Shown piece after piece: positions 1 through 6,102 of a stretch of DNA of 7,829 nt. The DNA is from Lentzea sp. Its GTDB lineage: Bacteria > Actinomycetota > Actinomycetes > Mycobacteriales > Pseudonocardiaceae. The first letter of the stretch is position 1. Each line of letters starts with the position of its first letter. The position numbers and the translations under genes were made by a program. The notes beneath the pieces were generated by a model. The model saw only the letters and a program-made list of their open reading frames with translations, had not been told where the DNA came from and ran no database searches. The stretch lies in the NCBI GenBank assembly GCA_030146905.1, contig JASLAV010000418.1, positions 1 through 7,829 of the forward strand, read 5' to 3'.

Positions 1-2
1 TG

Positions 3-839
3 TCGCTCGGCTGGATCATCATCATGGGTCTCGCGGTGGCGCTGCCGTCGTGGTTCGTCGGCGGTGTCCTGTACTCGTACTGGATCGGCAAGCGCATCAA
101 CGTGCCGGTGCCGGAGGAGATGCTGGCGGCGGCCGAGGCCGCGCGTGAGGACAACAGCGATCGCGAACCGCCGTCGCTCGGCCTGGTGCTCTCGATCATC
201 GGCCTGCCGCTGGTGCTGATCCTCGCCGGCACGTTCGGCTCGATCCTGCTGACCAAGGGCACGCGCCTGTACTCGGTGGCGACGTTCTTCGGCACGCCCG
301 CGGTGGCGTTGACGATCTCGGTGCTGCTCGCGTTCTGGCTGCTGGGTTTCCGGCGCGGCATGACGCGGGAGAAGGTCGCGGAGCTGTCCGCCGCCTCGCT
401 GAAGCCGGTCGCGATGATCCTGCTCGTGGTCGGTGCCGGTGGCTTCTTCGGCGCCGTGCTGGCCGCGACGGGCATCGGCAAGACGCTGGCGACCGAGCTG
501 TCCGGCATCGGCCTGCCGGTGATCGCGCTGGCGTACGTGATCAGCTGCGTCATCCGCATCGCGCAGGGCTCCGCGACGGTCGCGATCGTGACGACCGCGG
601 GCATCGTGGCACCGGTGCTGGCGGACCTGAACTACTCGCAGCCGCAGCTCGCCCTGGTCGTCATGGCCATCGCGTCTGGTTCGATCATCGCCTCGCACGT
701 CAACGACGGCGGGTTCTGGATCGTGTCCCGCTACTTCGGGCTGTCGGTGAAGGAGACGCTCCAGTCGTGGACCGTCCTCGAAACCATCCTCTCGGTCGTC
801 GGTTTCGTGGTCGCGGCGGTGCTCAGTCTGGTTGTCTGA
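3..839 (+). CDS. GntP-family gluconate-type permease (3' part, start outside window)
   Basis: This is the C-terminal 278 residues of an integral membrane transporter; the frame is open to the window edge, so the true start lies upstream. The GntP family takes up gluconate and related sugar acids by proton symport at the cytoplasmic membrane. The sequence shows several long hydrophobic segments (for example near LVLSIIGLPLVLILAG, PAVALTISVLLAFWLLG and the C-terminal SVVGFVVAAVLSLVV). It also shows the family-typical stretches RIAQGSATVAIVTTAG and SGSIIASHVNDGGFWIVSRYFG, the latter leading into KETLQSWTVLETI. A charged loop rich in Glu and Arg separates the first helices. The stop codon lies at or just before the start of the next lipoprotein gene, so the two are probably co-transcribed. 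The family is clear, but the substrate (gluconate, idonate, glycerate or other) cannot be read from this part. Confidence 0.93.
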   Translation, partial: SLGWIIIMGLAVALPSWFVGGVLYSYWIGKRINVPVPEEMLAAAEAAREDNSDREPPSLGLVLSIIGLPLVLILAGTFGSILLTKGTRLYSVATFFGTPAVALTISVLLAFWLLGFRRGMTREKVAELSAASLKPVAMILLVVGAGGFFGAVLAATGIGKTLATELSGIGLPVIALAYVISCVIRIAQGSATVAIVTTAGIVAPVLADLNYSQPQLALVVMAIASGSIIASHVNDGGFWIVSRYFGLSVKETLQSWTVLETILSVVGFVVAAVLSLVV

Positions 840-843
840 CCAC

Positions 844-1401
844 GTGCTCAAGAACCTGGTCGGTGTGCTCGTGATCGCGGCGGTGGCGGGGTGCTCCTCG
901 CCACCGCCGGTCTCGTCTCCACCCGCGTCTTCCTCGGCGGCACCGGACAAGACCGCCGTGCTGGCGTGGATCGACCAGGTCTGCGCCGCGGACAAGCCGA
1001 TCCTCACGGTGAGCGCCGTGGTCCACACGGCCCCCAGGTTCACCCCGGAACAGCAGCCGACGGAAGCCGACCGGCCCGCGGTGGTCGCGTACCTCACCAA
1101 GCTGCGCGACATGTACACGCGGACGAAGACGGCCTACGACGGCATCGGACCTTCCCCCGTGCCCCGCGGCGACGAGCTGGTCGCCGGGCACCGCAAGGGG
1201 CTCGCCGAGCTCGTGCCGAAGCTGCAGGACCACCTGGACAACGCGCAGCGGTTCCCGCCACAGGGCATCGACTCGCCGACATTGCTGGCGGGTGTCGAGA
1301 TCATGTCGTGGACGCCGGAGGGCCCCGGCCTCGGCGAGCTGCGCGACGCGAACCCCGTGCTGGAGGAGGCCTACCAGCAGGCCCCGAACTGCACGAGCTA
1401 G
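844..1401 (+). CDS. Small secreted lipoprotein, function unknown
   Basis: The predicted product is 185 residues, exported and lipid-anchored on the outer face of the membrane. The N-terminus MLKNLVGVLVIAAVAGC has a lysine, a hydrophobic core and a lipobox (VAGC, Cys17), followed by a Pro/Ser-rich linker. The mature domain has only two further cysteines, Cys47 (DQVCAAD) and Cys183 (PNCTS, three residues from the end), which could form a disulfide; that pairing is inference. I chose GTG at 844, four bases past the permease stop. A TTG at 832 is in frame, would overlap that stop and add four residues. Neither has a clear Shine-Dalgarno sequence, so coupling to the upstream gene is likely. I recognise no enzyme motif. 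It resembles the many short actinobacterial lipoproteins of unknown role. Reading-frame bias supports this frame over the overlapping alternatives. Confidence 0.75.
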   Translation: MLKNLVGVLVIAAVAGCSSPPPVSSPPASSSAAPDKTAVLAWIDQVCAADKPILTVSAVVHTAPRFTPEQQPTEADRPAVVAYLTKLRDMYTRTKTAYDGIGPSPVPRGDELVAGHRKGLAELVPKLQDHLDNAQRFPPQGIDSPTLLAGVEIMSWTPEGPGLGELRDANPVLEEAYQQAPNCTS

Positions 1402-1402
1402 G

Positions 1403-1477
1403 ACACAAAACAACAATTTCGCACGCTTGACATCCCCGTACCAGCACCTGAGGATCGGGCCCATTGTTCATTTGTGT
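1403..1477. promoter_or_regulatory. Putative operator pair: inverted repeat flanking the alpha-galactosidase promoter
   Basis: The left arm at 1403-1417 reads ACACAAAACAACAAT. The right arm at 1463-1477, read on the minus strand, is ACACAAATGAACAAT. The arms agree at 13 of 15 positions, differing only at the central two bases. The 45 bp between them contains the whole core promoter, and the right arm covers the predicted transcription start. The arms are strikingly A-rich for this GC-rich genome. Because the left arm lies upstream of the predicted start it would not be transcribed, so an RNA hairpin is unlikely and protein binding to DNA is the better reading. Each arm has an internal direct-repeat character (ACAAA then AACAA). 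The cognate regulator is not identifiable here. Confidence 0.5.
1427..1455 (+). promoter_or_regulatory. Core promoter for the alpha-galactosidase gene
   Basis: A perfect -35 hexamer TTGACA at 1427-1432 is followed, after a 17-bp spacer, by GAGGAT at 1450-1455, a common form of the -10 element in actinobacterial housekeeping promoters. The transcription start would fall near 1462. This gives a leader of about 36 bases to the ATG at 1498 and is one reason to prefer that start over the GTGs at 1474 and 1483. The promoter makes the gene independent of the upstream lipoprotein gene. Confidence 0.6.
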
Positions 1478-1497
1478 TCGATGTGAACGGGGCCCGC

Positions 1498-3588
1498 ATG
1501 AGCAACACGGAGGTCGTGCACCTGCACGACAACACCTCCAGCGTCGTCATCACCATCGAGGGCGCGGATCTGCCGGTCGTGACGCACTGGGGGCGGACGC
1601 TCGGAGACCTCGACGAGACCGCGCTGCGCGGGCTGGTCGGCATCGTGTCGTGGACGAACCCGAACAACACGCCCGACGTCCCGGTCCCGCTCGCGCTGCT
1701 GCCCGACGCCGGCGCCGGGTACGCCGGTCGCCCCGGCCTGCGCGGTCACCGCGGCGGCGAGCACTTCGCCCCCGCGCTGAAGGTGACGTCGTTCTCGGGT
1801 GAGGACGGCTCGATCTTCCGCTACGTGGCGTCGGACGAGGCCGCCGAGCTGACCGTCACCGGCACCGTCGAGCTGCTGGAGTCCGGCATGCTGCGCGTGC
1901 GGCACGTCGTCCGCAACGACGGCACGACGCCGTACGCGTTGGAGGGCCTGGAAACCGCGCTGCCGATCCCGGCGCACGCCGCCGAGCTCCTCGACTTCAC
2001 CGGGCGCTGGAGCCGTGAGCGCGCACCGCAACGGCAGGCGTTGCACCACGGTTCCTGGGTCCGCGAGAGCCGCCGCGGCCGCACCGGGCACGACGCGACC
2101 ATCGGGTTGCTCGCCGGCACGCCCGGCTTCTCGTTCCGCGACGGCGAGGTGTGGGCCGTGCACGTGGCGTGGAGCGGCAACCACGTGACGTACGCGGAGA
2201 ACCTGGTCGACGGCTCGCCCGTCCTGGGTGGCGGCGAGTTGCTGCTGCCGGGAGAGATCACGCTGGCGCCGGGCGAGGAGTACGAGTCGCCGTGGCTCTA
2301 CGCCGCCTACTCCTCCGAGGGCGTCGACGGCATCAGCGCGGCGTTCCACCGGCAGCTGCGGGAGCGGAACCTGCGCCCGCGCCCGATCGTGCTCAACACG
2401 TGGGAAGCCGTCTACTTCGACCACGACCTGGCGCGCCTGACCTCGCTGGCCGACACCGCCGCCGCCATGGGCGTCGAGCGGTTCGTGCTGGACGACGGCT
2501 GGTTCCGCCACCGCCGCGACGACACCGCCGGGCTCGGTGACTGGTACGTCGACGAGACCGTGTGGCCGGACGGGCTGACCCCGTTGATCAAGCACGTCCG
2601 CGCGCTGGGCATGGAGTTCGGCCTCTGGTTCGAGCCGGAGATGGTCAACACGGACTCGGACCTCTACCGCGCCCACCCGGACTGGGTGCTCGGACCGCGC
2701 CCCGGCGTGCTGCCCCCGCCGTCGCGCAACCAGCAGGTGCTGAACATCGCGCACCCCGAGGCTTACGCGTACATCCTCGACCGCGTGTCGTCGGTGTTGT
2801 CGGACAACGACATCGCGTTCGTGAAGTGGGACCACAACCGCGACCTGATCGGCTCGCGCGTGCACGACCAGACCGCCGCGTTCTACCGGCTCCTCGACGA
2901 GCTGCGGCTGCGGCACCCGCACGTGGAGATCGAGAGCTGCTCGTCCGGCGGTGGGCGGATCGACCTCGGCGTGCTCGACCGCACCGACCGCGTGTGGACC
3001 TCCGACTGCAACGACGCGCTGGAACGCCAGCTGATCCAGCGGTGGACCGGTGTGTTCCTGCCGCCGGAGCTGATGGGCGCGCACGTCGGTCCCACGAAGT
3101 CGCACACGACCGGACGCGTGCACGACCTGTCCTTCCGCGTCGCCGCGGCGTTGTTCGGGCACTTCGGGATCGAGTGGGACATCAACTCGGCCACCGACGA
3201 GGAACGCGCGGGGCTGCAGGCCGCGATCGCGTACTACAAGGACGTGCGGTCGCTGGTGCACACCGGCGTCGTCGTTCACTCCGACCACCCGGACCCGGCG
3301 GCCTGGGTGCACGGCATCGTCGCCGCCGACCGGTCGGAGGCCCTGTTCGGCTACGTCCAGCTCACGAGCTCGACGCAGACCAAGCCGCGGCGTGTGCGGC
3401 TGCCGGGACTCGACCCGGCGCGGACGTACCGGCTGTCGTTCGACGCTCCCGCCGGCCGGCCCCGGCTGACCCAGCGGGGACCCGCGCGCTGGGAGCCGGT
3501 GGAGCTGCCCGGTTCCGTGCTGTCCGGCGTCGGCGTGCAGCTGCCGGTCCTGGAACCGGAGCAGGCGGTCCTGATCCGGCTGAGGTGA
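1498..3588 (+). CDS. Alpha-galactosidase, glycoside hydrolase family 36
   Basis: This is a retaining enzyme that releases terminal alpha-linked galactose from melibiose, raffinose-type sugars or galactomannan fragments. It has no signal peptide, so it is cytoplasmic. From the ATG at 1498 it is 696 residues, normal for bacterial GH36. An N-terminal beta-sandwich covers roughly residues 1-310. The catalytic barrel contains LDDGWF (Asp332, Asp333), LWFEPEM (around Trp377), VKWDHNRDL with the expected nucleophile Asp445, ESCSSGGGR (Cys481) and WTSDCND with the expected acid/base Asp503. A short beta domain forms the C-terminus. All key residues are present. In-frame GTGs at 1474 and 1483 are possible earlier starts. 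No start has a strong ribosome site; a weak purine run precedes 1498. No transporter or regulator for alpha-galactosides is adjacent. The substrate is inferred from the family only. Confidence 0.95.
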   Translation: MSNTEVVHLHDNTSSVVITIEGADLPVVTHWGRTLGDLDETALRGLVGIVSWTNPNNTPDVPVPLALLPDAGAGYAGRPGLRGHRGGEHFAPALKVTSFSGEDGSIFRYVASDEAAELTVTGTVELLESGMLRVRHVVRNDGTTPYALEGLETALPIPAHAAELLDFTGRWSRERAPQRQALHHGSWVRESRRGRTGHDATIGLLAGTPGFSFRDGEVWAVHVAWSGNHVTYAENLVDGSPVLGGGELLLPGEITLAPGEEYESPWLYAAYSSEGVDGISAAFHRQLRERNLRPRPIVLNTWEAVYFDHDLARLTSLADTAAAMGVERFVLDDGWFRHRRDDTAGLGDWYVDETVWPDGLTPLIKHVRALGMEFGLWFEPEMVNTDSDLYRAHPDWVLGPRPGVLPPPSRNQQVLNIAHPEAYAYILDRVSSVLSDNDIAFVKWDHNRDLIGSRVHDQTAAFYRLLDELRLRHPHVEIESCSSGGGRIDLGVLDRTDRVWTSDCNDALERQLIQRWTGVFLPPELMGAHVGPTKSHTTGRVHDLSFRVAAALFGHFGIEWDINSATDEERAGLQAAIAYYKDVRSLVHTGVVVHSDHPDPAAWVHGIVAADRSEALFGYVQLTSSTQTKPRRVRLPGLDPARTYRLSFDAPAGRPRLTQRGPARWEPVELPGSVLSGVGVQLPVLEPEQAVLIRLR

Positions 3589-3598
3589 GAACGGAGAA

Positions 3599-3626
3599 AG
3601 CCCCGGCGGGAAGTCCCGCCGGGGCT
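3599..3626 (+). terminator. Strong hairpin terminator, probably bidirectional
   Basis: The arms AGCCCCGGCGGGA (3599-3611) and TCCCGCCGGGGCT (3614-3626) pair perfectly over 13 bp, leaving only two bases between them (effectively a four-base loop). The hairpin begins 10 bases after the alpha-galactosidase stop and lies 13 bases beyond the stop of the convergent lipoprotein gene, so it can serve both. There is no true T-run on the plus strand, only a TCTCCTCTC pyrimidine tail, as is usual in high-GC actinobacteria. Confidence 0.85.
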
Positions 3627-3639
3627 CTCCTCTCCCCTG

Positions 3640-4800
3640 TTACCGGCCGGCGCGACTTCCGTCGGCCCTGGTGGCCCACCACTTCCCGCCAACGCCCTGC
3701 CCGTTGGCCTCACCGCAGACCTCGTCCCCTGCGAACAGGTACTGCGGCCACCCCGCGATGGTGAGCTGTTTCCTCCCGTCCCGCTCGATCGTCCCGACGA
3801 GTGAGGAATCCACGCCCTGCACCTGGAAACCCTCGTCGACGAAAGCGGGCGGCCACTGCTCCGCGCACTGACCCGCGCACCTGCTGGCGGGAGGATCCGC
3901 GGAGTCGTCGTCGAACCTGTAGAGCGTCATGCCGTCGGAGTCGGTCGCGATGACGCCGAGGTCCGCGACGGTCGCGCTGGTGAGCGCGATCGCCTTGTTC
4001 TGCTGGGCCTTCTTGCCGTCGGTGGCCGTCGCGAACCACTTCGCCACCGTGACGCCCTTGGCCTCACCGGGCTTGGTGTCGTTCTTGAACGTGTACTGCG
4101 GCCAGTTCGCCACCGTGAGCTGCTTCCTGCCGTCCTGGCGGGTGATCGTCCCGAGCAGTCCGGGGTCGACGCCCTTCACGCGCGGCTGGTCGCCCTCCAC
4201 GTAGACCGGCGGCCAGTTCTCGGCGCACCCACCGTCGCAATTGGACACCGGCGGCTGTGCCGTGTCGCCGTCGAACCGGTAGAGCGTCAGCCCGGCGTTG
4301 TTGGTCAGCACCGCGCCGAGACCCGAGACGACGCCCGTGCGGGCGGCGAGCTGCGTGCGTTCGCCGTTCCTGCCGGTGGCGAACCACTTGCCCTGCAGGC
4401 CCTGCCCCTTGGTCTCGCCCGGTTTGCCGTCCTTGGCGAACCTGTACTGCGGCATGCCGTCGACGGTGAGCTGGCGGCTGCCGTCCTCGCGGACGATGCT
4501 GCCGACGAGCTGCCGGTCGACGCCGTTCACCGAGAAGTTCTCACCGCTGACGGTCGCCGGCGGCCACGCCGCGGCGCACTCACCGTCGCAAGTGGACTTG
4601 TTCGGCTCGTCGCCGTCGAACCGGTAGAGGGTGAAGCCCTCGTCGTCGGTGACGACCGGCCCGAGGTCCTCGATCTCGGCGATCTTCAGCGCCACAGCGC
4701 TTTCCTGCTGCTGCGCGACCGGCTTGCTCTCCGGAGCACCGGCGCAGGCGGTCAGCGAGATCAACCCCAGTGCGACGGCCGCGACGCTCTTGCGGATCAT
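3640..4800 (-). CDS. Lipoprotein with three Lipoprotein_15-type 'secreted repeat' modules
   Basis: This is a 386-residue predicted lipoprotein exposed outside the membrane; its molecular role is unknown. The signal peptide MIRKSVAAVALGLISLTAC has a lipobox ending at Cys19. Three homologous modules follow, at about residues 46-150, 161-266 and 281-386. Each has the same order: LG-V-T-GLTLYRFD-D, then C-x-G-x-C-A-x-x-WPP, then GVD-LVG-I-R-DG-QLT, then PQY-F, then KW-AT. This matches the COG4315/Lipoprotein_15 'Yx(FWY)xxD' pattern. Each module has a CxxxC pair; only module 3 has an extra cysteine (DEVCGE). ATG at 4800 is chosen because AGGAGG lies six bases upstream; the TTG at 4806 would abut that site. 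The gene is 72 bp downstream of the monooxygenase on the same strand and may be co-transcribed with it or have its own promoter. Confidence 0.9.
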   Translation of the reverse strand: MIRKSVAAVALGLISLTACAGAPESKPVAQQQESAVALKIAEIEDLGPVVTDDEGFTLYRFDGDEPNKSTCDGECAAAWPPATVSGENFSVNGVDRQLVGSIVREDGSRQLTVDGMPQYRFAKDGKPGETKGQGLQGKWFATGRNGERTQLAARTGVVSGLGAVLTNNAGLTLYRFDGDTAQPPVSNCDGGCAENWPPVYVEGDQPRVKGVDPGLLGTITRQDGRKQLTVANWPQYTFKNDTKPGEAKGVTVAKWFATATDGKKAQQNKAIALTSATVADLGVIATDSDGMTLYRFDDDSADPPASRCAGQCAEQWPPAFVDEGFQVQGVDSSLVGTIERDGRKQLTIAGWPQYLFAGDEVCGEANGQGVGGKWWATRADGSRAGR

Positions 4801-4806
4801 CCCCAA

Positions 4807-4812
4807 CCTCCT
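4807..4812 (-). promoter_or_regulatory. Ribosome binding site that fixes the lipoprotein start
   Basis: On the minus strand this reads AGGAGG, a perfect Shine-Dalgarno core, followed by TTGGGG and then ATG at 4800 (spacing six). It excludes the in-frame TTG at 4806, which would begin immediately after AGGAGG with no spacing. It is the clearest ribosome site in the window. Confidence 0.85.
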
Positions 4813-4872
4813 GGCTCGTGCTCTCCGACGCTCATCACACGTAGGGGGAGCCAGAACGGTTCAAAGCAATTT

Positions 4873-6027
4873 CTAGAACATCGCGCGCTTCAGCGCGGGT
4901 ACCGCCGCCGCCGTCCTGAGCACCGTGCGGAACAGGGTCCGCGCCACCGGGCCACCCTCCGCGAACTGCCTGGCTGCACGCAGCGAGTCGCGGACGGCCG
5001 CGAAGCCGTAGTCGTACATCTCCGCCTCGTAGGCGCTGATGCCGTCCACGCCACTGCGGGCGAGCTCGCGGGCGAGCAACTGCGCGTCGCGCAACGCGAT
5101 GTTCGCGCCGATTCCACGCATCGGCGTCATCGCGTGGATGGCGTCGCCGAGCAACGTGACGTTCGTGCTCTGCCACCGCTCGATCGGCTTCGACGACCTG
5201 ATGCGCCACTGGCTTACCGTCTCCGGGGGCGACGACTCGACGATCCGCCGCAGGTCCGGGCTCCACCCGGTGATCCGTCGCAGCACCGCCGCCCGCAGGT
5301 CCTCCCGCAGGTCCAGGTCCTTCGCCGCGTACGCCCACATCAGGTACGGACGCACGTTGTCGAACAGCACCCCGTCGGCGTCCGTGTGCCCGAGCCCGTC
5401 GTGGCTCGCCAGGAACATGCCGCACCTGCTCGTCGGCACGATCGAGTTGGCCCTGTGGAGAAGAGCGTGGGGAACCCAGTCGTTCTCGTCGAGGAAGAGC
5501 TTTCCCGCCACGGCCACGACGCCGACCTCTTCGGTGCCCGCGTGCGGCAGGTACTGCGCGCGCACGCGGGATCTGATGCCGTCGGCGCCCACGAGCACGT
5601 CGCACTCGGCGGTGGTGCCGTCCTCGAAATGCAACGTGATGTGCTCGCCCTCGTCGTACCGCTCGAACCGCTTGCCGAACTGGACGTCCAGCCCGTCGAG
5701 CAGCACCTGCCTGAGCGTGATCCGGCTGGCGGAGTAGTGCTTCTCCTCCTCCGGGTCCAGCACGAGCAGGGGCTTGAGCTGTTCGGTCAGGAAGCCGAAC
5801 CCGTTGTCACTGCTACCCGCACTCCGTTCGAACCACGCCCAGTTCTCCGCGGGCAGGCACTCCCGCAAAGCGGCGGCCCCGTGCGGGTTGATGTGCACCC
5901 GATATCCCTGCAGGCGGTCCGTGCGCGACCGATCGCGCTCGTACACCGCCACCTCCACGCCGGCCTTGCGCAACCCGTGCGCGAGGCACAGGCCACCGAT
6001 TCCCCCACCCACCACAGCGATTCTCAT
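4873..6027 (-). CDS. FAD-dependent class A monooxygenase (UbiH/TetX-like)
   Basis: This is a 384-residue flavoprotein predicted to hydroxylate a small, probably aromatic, substrate using NAD(P)H and oxygen in the cytoplasm. The N-terminus MRIAVVGGGIGG is the dinucleotide-binding GxGxxG motif, with Glu30 (VYERD) at the end of the second strand as expected for FAD ribose binding. The conserved SRITLRQVLL segment follows near residues 100-109. The DG motif is VGADGIRSRVR (Asp149-Gly150). The GD motif is LLGDAIHAMTP (Gly294-Asp295), running into GIGANIALRDA. Size and motif order are complete, so the enzyme should be active. I start it at ATG 6027; the TTG at 6042 would lie inside the operator region. 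It is divergent from a TetR gene, the usual arrangement for a regulated flavin monooxygenase. Whether it acts on an antibiotic, a xenobiotic or a biosynthetic intermediate cannot be told. Confidence 0.92.
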   Translation of the reverse strand: MRIAVVGGGIGGLCLAHGLRKAGVEVAVYERDRSRTDRLQGYRVHINPHGAAALRECLPAENWAWFERSAGSSDNGFGFLTEQLKPLLVLDPEEEKHYSASRITLRQVLLDGLDVQFGKRFERYDEGEHITLHFEDGTTAECDVLVGADGIRSRVRAQYLPHAGTEEVGVVAVAGKLFLDENDWVPHALLHRANSIVPTSRCGMFLASHDGLGHTDADGVLFDNVRPYLMWAYAAKDLDLREDLRAAVLRRITGWSPDLRRIVESSPPETVSQWRIRSSKPIERWQSTNVTLLGDAIHAMTPMRGIGANIALRDAQLLARELARSGVDGISAYEAEMYDYGFAAVRDSLRAARQFAEGGPVARTLFRTVLRTAAAVPALKRAMF

Positions 6028-6034
6028 GCCACCG

Positions 6035-6063
6035 AGTTTCAACCGTGCGGTTGATTAAGTCAA
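6035..6063 (-). promoter_or_regulatory. Probable promoter of the monooxygenase gene (leaderless arrangement)
   Basis: Reading the minus strand, TTGACT (6058-6063) is followed after 17 bp by GAAACT (6035-6040), then seven bases, then ATG at 6027. That places the transcription start at or next to the ATG, as in leaderless actinobacterial genes. The lack of any Shine-Dalgarno sequence fits. The -35 is good (five of six). The -10 is weak (three of six), which suits a promoter kept low unless induced. Both operator dyads overlap it. Confidence 0.45.
6039..6054. promoter_or_regulatory. Putative TetR operator, site 1
   Basis: TCAACCGTGCGGTTGA is a perfect dyad with 7-bp arms around a central TG. 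It lies within the monooxygenase promoter, covering most of the spacer and touching the -10. It shares the form TCAAC-N6-GTTGA with site 2. Confidence 0.6.
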
Positions 6064-6075
6064 CTCATTGGTTGA
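6060..6075. promoter_or_regulatory. Putative TetR operator, site 2
   Basis: TCAACTCATTGGTTGA is a dyad with 5-bp arms, the same length and outer sequence as site 1. Its centre is 21 bp from that of site 1, two turns of the helix, so two dimers could sit on one face. It overlaps the -35 regions of both divergent promoters. Confidence 0.58.
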
Positions 6076-6096
6076 TAAAGGGCCGTCGGCTACCGT
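6068..6096 (+). promoter_or_regulatory. Probable promoter of the tetR gene (leaderless arrangement)
   Basis: TTGGTT (6068-6073), a 17-bp spacer and TACCGT (6091-6096, matching TAnnnT) are followed six bases later by GTG at 6103. The transcription start would coincide with that GTG. A competing reading is TTGATT at 6051-6056 with GATAAA at 6074-6079, which would give a short leader. In both cases the -35 overlaps an operator dyad, so autoregulation is expected. Confidence 0.5.
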
Positions 6097-6102
6097 GTGG
6101 CA

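Noticed and set aside
823..1464. Minus-strand open frame (213 codons) opposite the small lipoprotein
   Set aside because: Its composition is Arg/Gly/Val-rich shadow type, and the plus-strand frame has a clear signal peptide and lipobox.
1468..3312. Long open frame on the minus strand (614 codons) opposite the alpha-galactosidase
   Set aside because: It is antisense to a well-supported GH36 gene, is dominated by Arg/Val/Gly/His as expected from reverse-frame GC3 bias, and has no recognisable domain.
2562..3764. Plus-strand open frame (400 codons) inside and past the alpha-galactosidase gene
   Set aside because: It is out of frame with the conserved GH36 motifs, rich in Arg/Ala/Pro, and crosses the terminator hairpin.
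3643..4665. Tandem DNA repeats that might indicate an insertion or CRISPR-like array
   Set aside because: The repetition is at protein-module level with a period of about 350 bp, the DNA copies are diverged, and all lie in one lipoprotein reading frame.
5134..6054. Long open frame on the plus strand (306 codons) opposite the monooxygenase
   Set aside because: It is a GC-bias shadow of the flavoprotein with low-complexity composition, and it would run through the operator region.
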